Of a DNA stretch of 64,000 nucleotides, positions 35,784 through 44,650 are shown in pieces. The notes beneath the pieces are model-generated. The model was given only the letters and a program-made list of their open reading frames with translations. It ran no database searches and was not told the origin of the DNA. The translations under genes were made by a program, and so were the position numbers. The stretch is from Epilithonimonas sp. JDS (GTDB taxonomy: Bacteria; Bacteroidota; Bacteroidia; Flavobacteriales; Weeksellaceae). The stretch is taken from NCBI RefSeq assembly GCF_021261315.1, contig NZ_JAJSAX010000001.1:186001-250000 (forward strand). Reading direction: 5' to 3'. Position 1 is the stretch's first letter, and every line of letters begins with the position of its first letter.

Positions 35784-37148
35784 TTATTCCTGTTGGTATT
35801 CAGCGTCCCATTCGTTTCCATCGTCTCCTTTATGACCATCAAGTTTAATAACAAAACTTTTTGTAGGGAAATAAGGCGTCATTCTGATATCCAGCCAAAC
35901 ACGGTCTTTGTTCACTTTATCCTGCTCAAACCTCACGATTTTGAATTTCTCGATCAATTTGTCCGGTCCTTTGATGCCATCCAGGAAAGTCACGATCTGT
36001 CTTCTGAGATCATCTTCGTTTCTGGGATTCCAGTTTTCAAAGGCTCTTCTGTTAAGGAAATCAAGCAAAACTTTCGTCACATAATCGAAAACACGGACTA
36101 CAGAATAAGTCTGCAAACCGATATTGTCTCCAGTGAAAAGTGTCTTGGCAGAAAATGCCATAATCTTTCCGTATTCATTGACCATTGGAACAAGTCCCAT
36201 TTTTTCAAGCTGCGAAATTTCACTTTTCTTGAGATCAAACTTAACGGCGTCTACTTCATTGATATTTCCGTGCTTTTTACCTGCCGCAACCTGAGACATC
36301 AATGTTTTATAGATTTTCCCGGCCATTGAAGTGGATGGCGGAAGATCTACATTTTCCTCCTCACCTACTTCCTCAGCTCGGCCACGTCCAACTAACCAGT
36401 TGGTGGTCATAATCACGTTACTTCTGTGAAGCTCTCCACCAGTCAAATTTGCGGAATGGAAAAGATCTACAACATCATCCGGCTTATCAAGATTAGCAAA
36501 ATCGGTTACGAGCATTACTTTGTTCTCGTTACAGATTTTCGCCCACTTCTCTACCACTTTGTTAGATCCCAAATATCCCGGAATTGCTAGGATTGAGTAA
36601 TTATCTCTTAAATCCAGTCTGTCATAATTCTGTTTGAATTCATCCGCAATGGCATCAATGAACAATGGATTATCCAAATCCTTCATTTGCTCCAAAGAAG
36701 CATTCACAATACTTACATTATCAACTTTATCCAGTTCCGTATTTTTGAAAAACTGCGCCATCGTACGGTAAGCAGTTTCGAGTTGACGAATCTCAGAAAG
36801 ACTATTTTTCAAATTAGATTTCAGATTTTTCTCAGCAGAAAATGCTTTATTTTTACAGGTTTCTGCCATTTCATCTGCTGTTGCATTATTTTCCAATAAT
36901 GAAATCCAGAGATTCAGTTTTTGGGCAAGATCCTTTCTTTCTGTCTGTTTGTTGGAATCGTTTAGGAAAATCTCTTTACGGGCTTTTCTTGTAGGATTCA
37001 TATTCGCAATGCCATCTACAACAGTCTCAATGAAATTGAATCCGCCGACTTTGTTCAGGTCATTTATTGCTGATCCAGAGCCTTGTCGGTGGTCTTGCTG
37101 TTGTTGTCCGCCCTGCTGGTTTTGCTGTGCTTGTGGTTTATTATCCAT
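35784..37148 (-). CDS. tssC: T6SS contractile sheath large subunit TssC
   Basis: The 454-residue protein is the large sheath subunit that with TssB forms the contractile tail. The first 35 residues are Q/G-rich and disordered-looking. The conserved core includes DRLDLRDNYSILAIPGYLGS, then VMLVTDFANLDKPDDVVDLF, and the C-terminal RVWLDIRMTPYFPTKSFVIK, a typical TssC end. It lies 13 bases downstream of tssB. It is cytoplasmic. Confidence 0.92.
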   Translation of the reverse strand: MDNKPQAQQNQQGGQQQQDHRQGSGSAINDLNKVGGFNFIETVVDGIANMNPTRKARKEIFLNDSNKQTERKDLAQKLNLWISLLENNATADEMAETCKNKAFSAEKNLKSNLKNSLSEIRQLETAYRTMAQFFKNTELDKVDNVSIVNASLEQMKDLDNPLFIDAIADEFKQNYDRLDLRDNYSILAIPGYLGSNKVVEKWAKICNENKVMLVTDFANLDKPDDVVDLFHSANLTGGELHRSNVIMTTNWLVGRGRAEEVGEEENVDLPPSTSMAGKIYKTLMSQVAAGKKHGNINEVDAVKFDLKKSEISQLEKMGLVPMVNEYGKIMAFSAKTLFTGDNIGLQTYSVVRVFDYVTKVLLDFLNRRAFENWNPRNEDDLRRQIVTFLDGIKGPDKLIEKFKIVRFEQDKVNKDRVWLDIRMTPYFPTKSFVIKLDGHKGDDGNEWDAEYQQE

Positions 37149-37161
37149 AGTTTATGTTTTT

Positions 37162-37608
37162 TTATTTTTCTAATTCTCCTGCAACTTCCTTCAACACTTC
37201 GATCAAAGCTTCTTTGGTCTGTGGATTTTCGAGAATATTTTTAAGGATTTTATTGTTTTTCAGCTGTCGCAATATCTTGTTGTACTGCTCCTGCTCAATG
37301 CTCAGAGTTTTTAGGTATTCTGAATTCTGCGTCAGATTTTTCGGTGTGAAGTCTCCCAATTGCTGGAATCTGAATTCTTCATCCACATAAGTTCCATCTT
37401 CAGTTTCGTGCTGCACAGAAATTGATGGTTGGAAATGTTTGAAAACATCATCTACCGATTTGAGACCTTTTACAATTTCTGGGATGAAAGGCTCATCTGC
37501 CGTAAGCTGACTTACAATTAGAGATCTGTTTTCCTGGATTTCCTGGATCGCTTCGTTGGCGTCAACTTTTACTTCGTTTCCCCCAACACCATAATTAAAC
37601 ATTGCCAT
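37162..37608 (-). CDS. tssB: T6SS contractile sheath small subunit TssB
   Basis: The small sheath subunit reads MAMFNYGVGGNEVKVDANEA from the ATG at 37608, giving 148 residues, the family's usual size. A longer frame starts at 37680, where TAATG overlaps the tssR stop; it would add 24 basic residues (MFSFNKILKYFRKKSSNQSQ and onward). I prefer the short start because the conserved N-terminal strand begins there, but translational coupling could favour the long one. Motifs are SLIVSQLTADEPFIPEIVKG and a C-terminal helix ETKEALIEVLKEVAGEL-like. Partner is TssC. Confidence 0.86.
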   Translation of the reverse strand: MAMFNYGVGGNEVKVDANEAIQEIQENRSLIVSQLTADEPFIPEIVKGLKSVDDVFKHFQPSISVQHETEDGTYVDEEFRFQQLGDFTPKNLTQNSEYLKTLSIEQEQYNKILRQLKNNKILKNILENPQTKEALIEVLKEVAGELEK

Positions 37609-37679
37609 ATTATCTATTTTTTGTGATTGATTACTTGATTTTTTACGAAAATACTTTAGAATCTTATTGAAAGAAAACA

Positions 37680-40055
37680 TTACAGAGATTCTACCTGTTG
37701 CGTGGTCGGCATAAAATATCTATTGAGCCAATAAAGCTTTTCGCCATTCTGATCGATGATGATTTTTGGATTATTTTTATTATCCAGCAATCTGTCTGCC
37801 AATGTTTTATATTGTTTAAAATAATTTTTTACGATTTCGTTAGAAATTACTTTTGGCTGCTTCCATCCACTCAGTTTGAATTTGGAAAGTGTCTCCTCTG
37901 ACGCGTTGTCAAAACCTGTACTTACAGCAACAGAATAAGCCATAGATTGGTTTCTCAGCTTGGATTTGTCAAATTTTCCGTCGCCGGCATAATGCTTTTT
38001 GAGAACTGATAAATAATTATTTATAGCGGAACTTTGACTGAACGTCGGACTGAAACTTTGTGTCTTCTTGTAAACCTCCTGATAGAAAGATCGTAATTTA
38101 TCATATTCTGTCTCGGATAGTAATATTCCCTTTTCAACTGCAGGATAACTTTCTTTAATATCATCAGAATAAACACCTTTTGTCAAGAAAGGATTATTAT
38201 AAGTCAATAGCTGAGAGGCGGATTCTTTTGGAATCATTGTAGGTACATCTCCAAACTGGTTTCGAAAATCCGGTCTCAAGGTCGTCTTTGAACTTCCTAC
38301 CGGAGATTTGAAATAATTAGTCAAAGATGCATTGACATCTTTGTTATAATCCGTAACCTGAACCAGCAAACTGTCTAATGATTTTACAAGCAGATTACTG
38401 GAGTTGATCTCTCCTTTTTTTGGATAGACTACAAAACCCTGCGACATACTTGCTTTTGGATAATCCAGAGAATAAACTCCTTCTTCTCCCTTCACAAGAT
38501 TATAATTATTCTTATCGAGGATCATCTTCTGGTCAACGATTTTTTCTTTATCTAATTCTGCGATATTTCTTGCAGTACTCGTCAATACATTTTCTGAATA
38601 CAGTACAAAATTGTTGTAATAATCAGATGAACCCGATGCAGACTGGAAAAATAACATTCGCGCTCTTCCAAGGGTCAGATTCCGCATTGCAGCGCTCAAT
38701 CCGCCATAACTGGTGGCAGTAGAACCAACTACCACTACGATATTGGTCTCATCCGGAACACTGCTAATCAATGAGCCGCTGGCTTCCAACGCTTCCTGCA
38801 AAGGCTGTGCACCAAGACCACTGCAATTCTGATTGGAAGTCTGAAGATCTATAAACGAATTGATTTCTTCAAAATTATTACTTAGGGATGAAGCTAAAAC
38901 ATCTTCTCCACAAGTATTATTTTTATAAAGAACGACACCATATTTTATATTTCTGAAATATTTCAGTTGATCCAATTTCAGCTGCAAATCTTGAAATACA
39001 GATTTTGCAAGAGCTGAGTTCTGAGTATTGTCTCTGCTGATGTCAATTGTAAAAACGATATTCAGATTTTTACTTTTATTCGTAATTTCTTTGAATCTGT
39101 CATAGTAAATAGGCTGACCCAAAACGTTGTAAACAAAATTCTTACTGTAGTCCAGTGCATTTGTAAAAAATTTCGCTTTGTTTGATTGATCGATTGCCGC
39201 TGGTGTGATTGAAACCAGATTTTCAACTGGTGTTCGATTGGACGCATCCGCCAGTGCGAATTTAGTTTCTGTAATACTTCCGTCAGGCGATTTCTTTGAA
39301 ATAGCAGCATTGTTCTCTGCGGTATAATTAAAATCTGAAGCAATCTTTAGAGCACTTCTCTCGCCCCAGTTTGCAATCATATCAGAACTTACCCAGCCAT
39401 ATATATCTTTTGAAATACTGTCCAATTTCAAAGACGGCGATTTGCCGATCAGGAACCGGTTGTTGGACTCTGATTGTTTGTAGATATAAACCATCTGACC
39501 GACAGGCAATTTCTTATTTGCAAGTTTCGTGAGGTCTGGAGAAGAAAAGATTAGAACCGAATCATTCTTAAGATATCTTGCACCATCCTTCAACACATCG
39601 GAATTATTTGGAGATAAAACCGCTTTTACATTAAAACCATTATCACTTCTTTTCAGAGAATTGGTCCAGAGCAGCAATTGATCTTTTGGAATCCAGCCGT
39701 AAGTTTTCACGGATTTGGAAGGAATTTTTTTCATCAAAGCATCCGGTTCATATTGTGCTACCTTGATCAGATTTTTGGAACTGTTTTCTTTGACCACCAA
39801 AAGTGGCTCCAGAAATTTGATTTCTTTTGGAGATTTCTCATCACCTTTATCCATAAAAACCGAGTTGTTTGCCCGATCAGAGATTACGACCCAAGGTTCT
39901 GATTTTCTAGGATATCCGTCGCTTACTTTCACCTGATCCACATAACCATAAAATCCTGATTTGGGGGTTTCTTCGGATGGAATTCTAACCTGACATCCAG
40001 ACAATATATAGGAAGCTCCTAAAACATAGACAGCATTAGCAAAGTTGTTTTTCAT
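37680..40055 (-). CDS. tssR: T6SS-iii lipoprotein TssR
   Basis: The 791-residue protein has a lipoprotein signal (VLGASYILSGC, Cys about residue 21). It has SH3-like or GW-like N-terminal modules with repeated YGWIPKDQLLLW and YGWVSSDMIANWG motifs, and a von Willebrand A-like segment beginning NIVFTIDISRDNTQNSALAK near 345. The size, anchor and position before tssB match TssR, a component specific to Bacteroidota T6SS-iii, probably part of the envelope-spanning complex that replaces TssJLM. The biochemical role is not established. Confidence 0.85.
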   Translation of the reverse strand: MKNNFANAVYVLGASYILSGCQVRIPSEETPKSGFYGYVDQVKVSDGYPRKSEPWVVISDRANNSVFMDKGDEKSPKEIKFLEPLLVVKENSSKNLIKVAQYEPDALMKKIPSKSVKTYGWIPKDQLLLWTNSLKRSDNGFNVKAVLSPNNSDVLKDGARYLKNDSVLIFSSPDLTKLANKKLPVGQMVYIYKQSESNNRFLIGKSPSLKLDSISKDIYGWVSSDMIANWGERSALKIASDFNYTAENNAAISKKSPDGSITETKFALADASNRTPVENLVSITPAAIDQSNKAKFFTNALDYSKNFVYNVLGQPIYYDRFKEITNKSKNLNIVFTIDISRDNTQNSALAKSVFQDLQLKLDQLKYFRNIKYGVVLYKNNTCGEDVLASSLSNNFEEINSFIDLQTSNQNCSGLGAQPLQEALEASGSLISSVPDETNIVVVVGSTATSYGGLSAAMRNLTLGRARMLFFQSASGSSDYYNNFVLYSENVLTSTARNIAELDKEKIVDQKMILDKNNYNLVKGEEGVYSLDYPKASMSQGFVVYPKKGEINSSNLLVKSLDSLLVQVTDYNKDVNASLTNYFKSPVGSSKTTLRPDFRNQFGDVPTMIPKESASQLLTYNNPFLTKGVYSDDIKESYPAVEKGILLSETEYDKLRSFYQEVYKKTQSFSPTFSQSSAINNYLSVLKKHYAGDGKFDKSKLRNQSMAYSVAVSTGFDNASEETLSKFKLSGWKQPKVISNEIVKNYFKQYKTLADRLLDNKNNPKIIIDQNGEKLYWLNRYFMPTTQQVESL

Positions 40056-40073
40056 AATTTATTTTTTTAGTTT

Positions 40074-40994
40074 TTATTGCTTGCTTTGTTTTACCTCAAC
40101 TTTGATCACGCAGTTCTGGTTGCCGTCCAATGTTGTTTTCACTTCCTGGATGCTGTTTCTCTTATCAAACTGTAAACCTGTACAGTAATAGTAGAAAGAA
40201 TTGTCTTTGTCATTCACATTAACCGAAATATTATCCTTGTTGCAGAGATAAGTATTCAGAAGGTAGTTGTAATGCGTATTGAAACTGTTACCATCGGCAA
40301 TTTGCTGAAGATGATACTTGAAGTCATCATTGATCTTGCCATAAATATCTGTTACCGTTGGTTCCGTAACGACCTCATCGTCCAACTCTTCATAAGCAGG
40401 CAAAATTTTGATCATATGCTGGATGGGCTCCTGGTCGATGTCTGTGTATAAGGTCACGATGTAGTTTCCGGGATTTTTGAAAGCATAAGTTGCCATTTTT
40501 TCTTTGGCATCTATATTTCCTGTTTCACCGAATTTCCACGTGAAATTTTTCGCATCCGGTGAATTTGCCCTGAAGAAGACATTTTCTAACTGCATAGCCT
40601 GGCTTGGCGCATCAATTGTACTGGCAATTACTTCCGTAGAGGCAATTTTGGAAACCCCTGACGAAACCAAAACCGGAAAAGACTTTGTATATTTATTATC
40701 AATAATTACAGAAACCTGATAATAGCCCGGCTTTTTGAAAAAGTGAGCACCTTTGTTTTTTTCTGAATTAAAACCATCTCCAAAATCCCATTTTCTTGTT
40801 TTGCCAAAAGTCGTTTTGTCCTCAAAAGTGAGTGTATCACCTACATTGAGAGAAGTTGGATACACGGCTGCCACAATATCATCGGAGCTATGGATGACTT
40901 TTCTTTGTAACCACAAAATGATGATTGCCGCTAAAAGTAAAAGACTTATTACTGCAATAATAATATTCTTTTTGTTTTTTTGGATATAGTTCAT
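40074..40994 (-). CDS. PKD-domain inner-membrane protein of T6SS-iii (TssP/Q-type)
   Basis: The 306-residue protein has one N-terminal membrane helix (NIIIAVISLLLLAAIIILWL) and a periplasmic part with two PKD-like domains, shown by RKWDFGDGFNSEKNKGAHFF with KPGYYQVSV and by FTWKFGETGNIDAKEKMATY with KNPGNYIVTLY. The tail has a pair of cysteines (YLCNKDN, YYYCTG). It lies between the two small membrane proteins and tssR, and belongs to the T6SS-iii set usually called TssO/P/Q; I cannot tell which letter applies. A structural envelope role is inferred. Confidence 0.72.
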   Translation of the reverse strand: MNYIQKNKKNIIIAVISLLLLAAIIILWLQRKVIHSSDDIVAAVYPTSLNVGDTLTFEDKTTFGKTRKWDFGDGFNSEKNKGAHFFKKPGYYQVSVIIDNKYTKSFPVLVSSGVSKIASTEVIASTIDAPSQAMQLENVFFRANSPDAKNFTWKFGETGNIDAKEKMATYAFKNPGNYIVTLYTDIDQEPIQHMIKILPAYEELDDEVVTEPTVTDIYGKINDDFKYHLQQIADGNSFNTHYNYLLNTYLCNKDNISVNVNDKDNSFYYYCTGLQFDKRNSIQEVKTTLDGNQNCVIKVEVKQSKQ

Positions 40995-41007
40995 AATTAA
41001 TCAGTTA

Positions 41008-41532
41008 TTAGTTATTTTTCATAAGTAATGCATTATCTCTTTGCAATTTTTGATTTTTCCTTTCCTTGAAACCGATGGAGCAATCCTCAAACTGTTTGGT
41101 AAAGGTTTTTATATTCTCATTTTTTTTACCTGCCACATCTTTATCTTCCAGATACATTTTGTAAAACTGAGCGATTTGGATGTAAGATTGTTTTCTGGGA
41201 TCAGTAATATTGACAGTTTCGAAGATATTGGCAATATCATTAATGCTGTATCTGATTTCATTTTCCAGCAAAGGATTACGATCATCAGCAGACACTTTCT
41301 CGATTTTATTAAAAGTACTGTCAATCACAGGTTGGGCTAATTTTTGCCGCTCATCAAACTTGGCCTTCTCTTCCAAAGTCTGTATTGCCAGAATATCAGA
41401 ATTATCAAATGGGGATTGAGAACGGTATAAAATTACTACAGACAAAAGCAAAACAGCAAAGAAAAGCAGCCCCAGAAGATACAGGAAGTAATGTCTTTTT
41501 TCTTTGTTGGAAAGGGTAATGTTGACTTGCAT
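41008..41532 (-). CDS. Small single-pass membrane protein of T6SS-iii (TssO/P-type)
   Basis: The 174-residue protein has one membrane helix (YFLYLLGLLFFAVLLLSVVIL, about residues 15-35) and a helical periplasmic domain. It is encoded between two other single-pass proteins of the same cluster, with gaps of 13 and 11 bases. Topology and size match the small T6SS-iii-specific membrane components. The exact TssO/TssP letter is uncertain. The last residues are basic and helical. Confidence 0.7.
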   Translation of the reverse strand: MQVNITLSNKEKRHYFLYLLGLLFFAVLLLSVVILYRSQSPFDNSDILAIQTLEEKAKFDERQKLAQPVIDSTFNKIEKVSADDRNPLLENEIRYSINDIANIFETVNITDPRKQSYIQIAQFYKMYLEDKDVAGKKNENIKTFTKQFEDCSIGFKERKNQKLQRDNALLMKNN

Positions 41533-41543
41533 ACTTATGTTTT

Positions 41544-42077
41544 TTATTTTAATCTTCTCGCAATTCGCCCGCCTGGTTCATTGGTCTTCATCTGAGTGGT
41601 GATCTTTCCCACTTTGCCGATACATTCATTCAAACTTCTAAGAGCATTTTGTTCCTTGGCCGTGATATTGATAAGCTCGTTTTTGAAAACCGTCATCTTA
41701 CCTATATTTTTCGTGAGGGTTGCATATTGTCTGAAGGATTTTGCAGTATCTGCGCCCATAATATTTTTAGTATCCTGAAGATCTTCGAGTATTGAGTTTC
41801 TGAGGAAAATATCGTTTTCAACTTTATTGGAATTCAGCAGATTCATTTTGTAATAAATGGTATCCATTTTAATTTTCAAAAGTTCATTTCTGCTGAGAAC
41901 ACTTTTGTAGTCGTTCAGTTCTTTCTGGATCTGCTGCTTTTGGATTTCGGAACTTCTAAAAAATAAAAAAACCGTTAAAAAACTGACAGTCAGCAATACA
42001 GCAAACGATAAAATGAAGCGGAGCATTCCGTTTCTTACATCATCCTTATTCAGTTTTTTTTGCCCGTGTGAACTCAT
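41544..42077 (-). CDS. tssO: T6SS-iii membrane protein TssO (probable)
   Basis: The 177-residue protein starts SSHGQKKLNKDDVRNGMLRF, then a membrane helix (ILSFAVLLTVSFLTVFLFF) and a long helical periplasmic region that looks coiled-coil (EIQKQQIQKELNDYKSVLSR). I remember this start as that of the family annotated TssO, one of the five proteins (TssN, O, P, Q, R) found only in Bacteroidota T6SS. It begins 5 bases after the response regulator stop, so both are in one operon. Confidence 0.72.
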   Translation of the reverse strand: MSSHGQKKLNKDDVRNGMLRFILSFAVLLTVSFLTVFLFFRSSEIQKQQIQKELNDYKSVLSRNELLKIKMDTIYYKMNLLNSNKVENDIFLRNSILEDLQDTKNIMGADTAKSFRQYATLTKNIGKMTVFKNELINITAKEQNALRSLNECIGKVGKITTQMKTNEPGGRIARRLK

Positions 42078-42082
42078 TTTAA

Positions 42083-42754
42083 TTAAATGCTTGAGTTATA
42101 ATATCCATTTTCAACACAAAATCTTGCAAGATCCAGTTTGCTTTTCAGTCCAAGTTTGTCAGTCAGCCTTGTAATATAAGTATCTATAGTTCTGGAACTC
42201 AGATTAATTCTGTCAGCAATTTCCTTGTTACTGAATCCTTCATAGCAAAGTTTGATGATATGAATTTCTGTCACACTAAGATCTTCCTGTTCCTTTTTCT
42301 GGCGATCCATATAATTTTTGACCACTTCTTCCTGCGAGGCCCATTCTCTTTTGTAATCCTCATAATTGGAGTTTTGACTCAAAATACAGTTCCGAAGAAT
42401 ATCTTTGATAATGATGCTGTTCTTTTGACAGTAATAAGTATTTGGAATATCGTTGATCGTAGCAGCAATATCTTCCTGAAAAGTGGCAGAATAAGTCAGG
42501 ATTGGAACTTCTTTGTTGGTCTGGCGGATATATTTGATAGCTTCTATTCCGCTGAGAATCGGCATAAACAAGTTGATGATGAAAACATCTTCCTGCTTTC
42601 TGTACAATCTATTAATAAGCTCATTACCATTATTACAGTCATTGACAATAGAAAACAAAGGATTTTCCAAAAGCATTTTCACAAGAAACTGCTTGAAGTA
42701 AAAATCATTTTCCGCTATGGAGAATCTAGTTGCTTTAGTAGTGTTGTTATACAT
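42083..42754 (-). CDS. Atypical NarL/FixJ-type response regulator heading the T6SS operon
   Basis: The 223-residue protein has an N-terminal receiver fold (about residues 8-130) and a C-terminal LuxR-type HTH (LSVTEIHIIKLCYEGFSNKE with SSRTIDTYITRLTDKLGLKS). The phospho-acceptor Asp is replaced: the motif reads IINLFMPILSG with N61, where the family has D before xxMPxxxG. The acidic pair at the top is also altered (AEND). It is therefore unlikely to be phosphorylated normally. It is the first gene of the leftward tss operon and lies 5 bases from the next gene, so it is a good candidate for the T6SS regulator. The codon for N61 is AAC. Confidence 0.85.
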   Translation of the reverse strand: MYNNTTKATRFSIAENDFYFKQFLVKMLLENPLFSIVNDCNNGNELINRLYRKQEDVFIINLFMPILSGIEAIKYIRQTNKEVPILTYSATFQEDIAATINDIPNTYYCQKNSIIIKDILRNCILSQNSNYEDYKREWASQEEVVKNYMDRQKKEQEDLSVTEIHIIKLCYEGFSNKEIADRINLSSRTIDTYITRLTDKLGLKSKLDLARFCVENGYYNSSI

Positions 42755-43383
42755 ATAGGAAACTTATCAATGTTATATCTTATAAAAACTGATGTCAAAG
42801 GATGTATTGATTCAGACTGGAAAATTTTTGTAAATCAGGAAATAATCTTTTAAAAATTTATAATTTCTGAAAGTACAAATATGGTCCTGATCGAAGTGAC
42901 AGATTGAAAAGTCTTGAATTGAAATTCAAAAATTTGAACTTGCGTGAAATGCATAGATAAGCATATATAATTCCTAATAAATAGAAAAAAAAGTAAATTG
43001 ATAGAATCATTGAATAAGTTTTAAAAAAGTTCTACAATAGGCCCAGTTCTGTTAACTTAAAACAGATTTCATTACAGAAAAATTAAAAGCAAATATATTG
43101 CCAACCGGTTTGCAAACAGCGATTGTTAATAATGAAAATGCGATTTTAACGCTCAGTTAATACACACAACTATCTGGAATGCTTAATATTAAGCTTATTT
43201 TAAATTTTACAATGTTGTGCATTAAAAATAATCTATAAAACAGGCGATTTGCTATTTTATAATTATAAAAAGAAGAAATTAGTATAGTATTATAAACAAA
43301 AAGTATTAATAAATTGAGCTATATTTTGCAATGGCAAGGATAAAATCGTCAGTGGCATGTAGTCAAATTTGCTTTTGTCATGG
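42755..43383. other. Intergenic region upstream of the T6SS regulator operon
   Basis: About 630 AT-rich bases without a believable ORF lie between the leftward T6SS operon and the terminator of the Nudix regulator gene. The only striking element is the 18-base imperfect palindrome at 43098-43115. No exact -7 box for the response regulator gene is seen. Confidence 0.5.
43098..43115. promoter_or_regulatory. 18-base near-palindrome, candidate operator
   Basis: TTGCCAACCGGTTTGCAA is palindromic in all but one symmetric position pair and stands out in AT-rich DNA. It lies about 345 bases before the response regulator start and about 270 bases beyond the 3' end of the Nudix regulator gene. Confidence 0.4.
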
Positions 43384-43415
43384 ACAAAAAAAAACCACCG
43401 ATATTTCAGTGGTTT
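43384..43415 (-). terminator. Terminator of the Nudix-like regulator gene
   Basis: AAACCAC pairs with GTGGTTT, and on the reverse strand a run of T follows. It lies 5 bases after the stop at 43421. Confidence 0.8.
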
Positions 43416-43420
43416 ACAAT

Positions 43421-44146
43421 TTATTTAATCAGTTTATTATTGCCTTTTCTATAAACTTTAGGGTCAAATTTATAATATCTTGCAGCTCTGTGCGAAACGT
43501 TTGTTTCTATCTCATCCAACGGAATAATGTAATTAAATGAGGCAATTTTTTTGTGAAAATTCTTGATGTCAATATATCTCTCACTCAAGTCATTGTACAA
43601 TTGATAAAGTTGCCGGATTGTAAATTTCTTAGGCAGCAATTCAAAAATAATTGAGAAATCCGACTGAACCCATTTTCTGATTTCCACCAGAGATTCTTTG
43701 ATAATTAGATTATGATCAAAGGGCAATACAGGAATTTTATCAATAGGAAACCAGTCAACCGTGTCGTATTTTGTACTGTTTATTTTCTGATCAATTCTGC
43801 AAAGCGAAAGATAGGCAACCGTAATAATCCGGTCGATATGATGCTTGTATTCCTCTCCCATCCAGATAATGTCGCTCTCGTTGCTGGCACGTTTTGGATC
43901 TGCAAAACATTTGAACTGTTTCAAAACCATTTTTTTGATTCCGGTTATTTCGTGAAGCACTCTTTGTGCAGCGTCGTCCACATCTTCATCACTGAAAATG
44001 AGACTTCCTGGCAATCTTCTCTGTTTTTCTATTTGGGCTTTGTCGCGGTGTTTGAGAACTAATAAGATGTTCAATCGGTTCTCATTATCGAAACCAAAAA
44101 CTACACAATCAACCGAAACATAGGTGTGGATAAAATTGGAACTCAT
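43421..44146 (-). CDS. Nudix-fold transcriptional regulator, probable xylose regulator (NrtR/AraR-like)
   Basis: The 241-residue protein has an N-terminal Nudix fold (about residues 8-145) and a C-terminal winged helix (about 150-235, KKFTIRQLYQLYNDLSERYI with RAARYYKFD). The Nudix box is degenerate: after G the catalytic REUXEE is replaced by RVLHEITG, so hydrolysis is unlikely. This is the layout of NrtR-derived sugar regulators in Bacteroidota, such as the arabinose-responsive AraR of Bacteroides. It is divergent from xylB-xylA-xylE, so a xylose-responsive repressor is the natural inference. Confidence 0.83.
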   Translation of the reverse strand: MSSNFIHTYVSVDCVVFGFDNENRLNILLVLKHRDKAQIEKQRRLPGSLIFSDEDVDDAAQRVLHEITGIKKMVLKQFKCFADPKRASNESDIIWMGEEYKHHIDRIITVAYLSLCRIDQKINSTKYDTVDWFPIDKIPVLPFDHNLIIKESLVEIRKWVQSDFSIIFELLPKKFTIRQLYQLYNDLSERYIDIKNFHKKIASFNYIIPLDEIETNVSHRAARYYKFDPKVYRKGNNKLIK

Positions 44147-44650
44147 TTTTTGAAGTTAATATAAATTCAACTTTACAAATATATAAATTCAAATGAGATA
44201 ATTTTTTAATCTCCACTAGCAACTGTTTATCAATTAATTAACTATCATTTTATTAATGACAACTTTCACATAAAAATTACGATATGCTTATCTTCTAAAT
44301 TATGATATCACGTCCTAAAAGATGATCAAACATTTTTATAATTTCAAAGAAACACATTATTTTTTTTATGTTTATTCTAAATTTCCTTCTCTAAGCTTAA
44401 GTTTTGGTTAATATAAAAACAGGAACAAAGCTTAATTTGAAACAGAAAATCCCATACCTTATCATACATTTTATACTTTCATTTAAATTTTGACGCTACT
44501 AAGAAATTCTTTCAAAATGATGGATTACTAAATTAAAACTACATCACCTTAACATCAAATAAAATCCATTTTTCACAAAAATATGCGGGTAAACAAGATT
44601 AATTTTATATTAATACCAGCATTTTCAATCAAAATTAATACAGCATTATA
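44147..44650. other. Divergent control region between the Nudix-like regulator and xylB
   Basis: These 504 bases contain no ORF. The leftward gene has an exact -7 box (44176-44183). A 10-base direct repeat, ATTACGATAT at 44276-44285 and ATTATGATAT at 44299-44308 (one mismatch, 23-base period), is a possible regulator site. I see no exact -7 box for xylB. Confidence 0.45.
44176..44183 (-). promoter_or_regulatory. Bacteroidota -7 box of the Nudix-like regulator
   Basis: The reverse strand reads TATATTTG, an exact TAnnTTTG, 30 bases before the ATG at 44146. Confidence 0.6.

Noticed and set aside
13983-42754. Contractile prophage or eCIS/tailocin instead of T6SS
   Set aside because: ClpV, TssK, TssN, TssR and Bacteroidota-type Hcp are present, and no capsid, terminase, lysis or tape-measure genes are seen.
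43331-43540. Forward ORF of 69 codons
   Set aside because: It runs through the terminator and antisense through the end of the Nudix-like regulator gene, and has no recognisable protein character.
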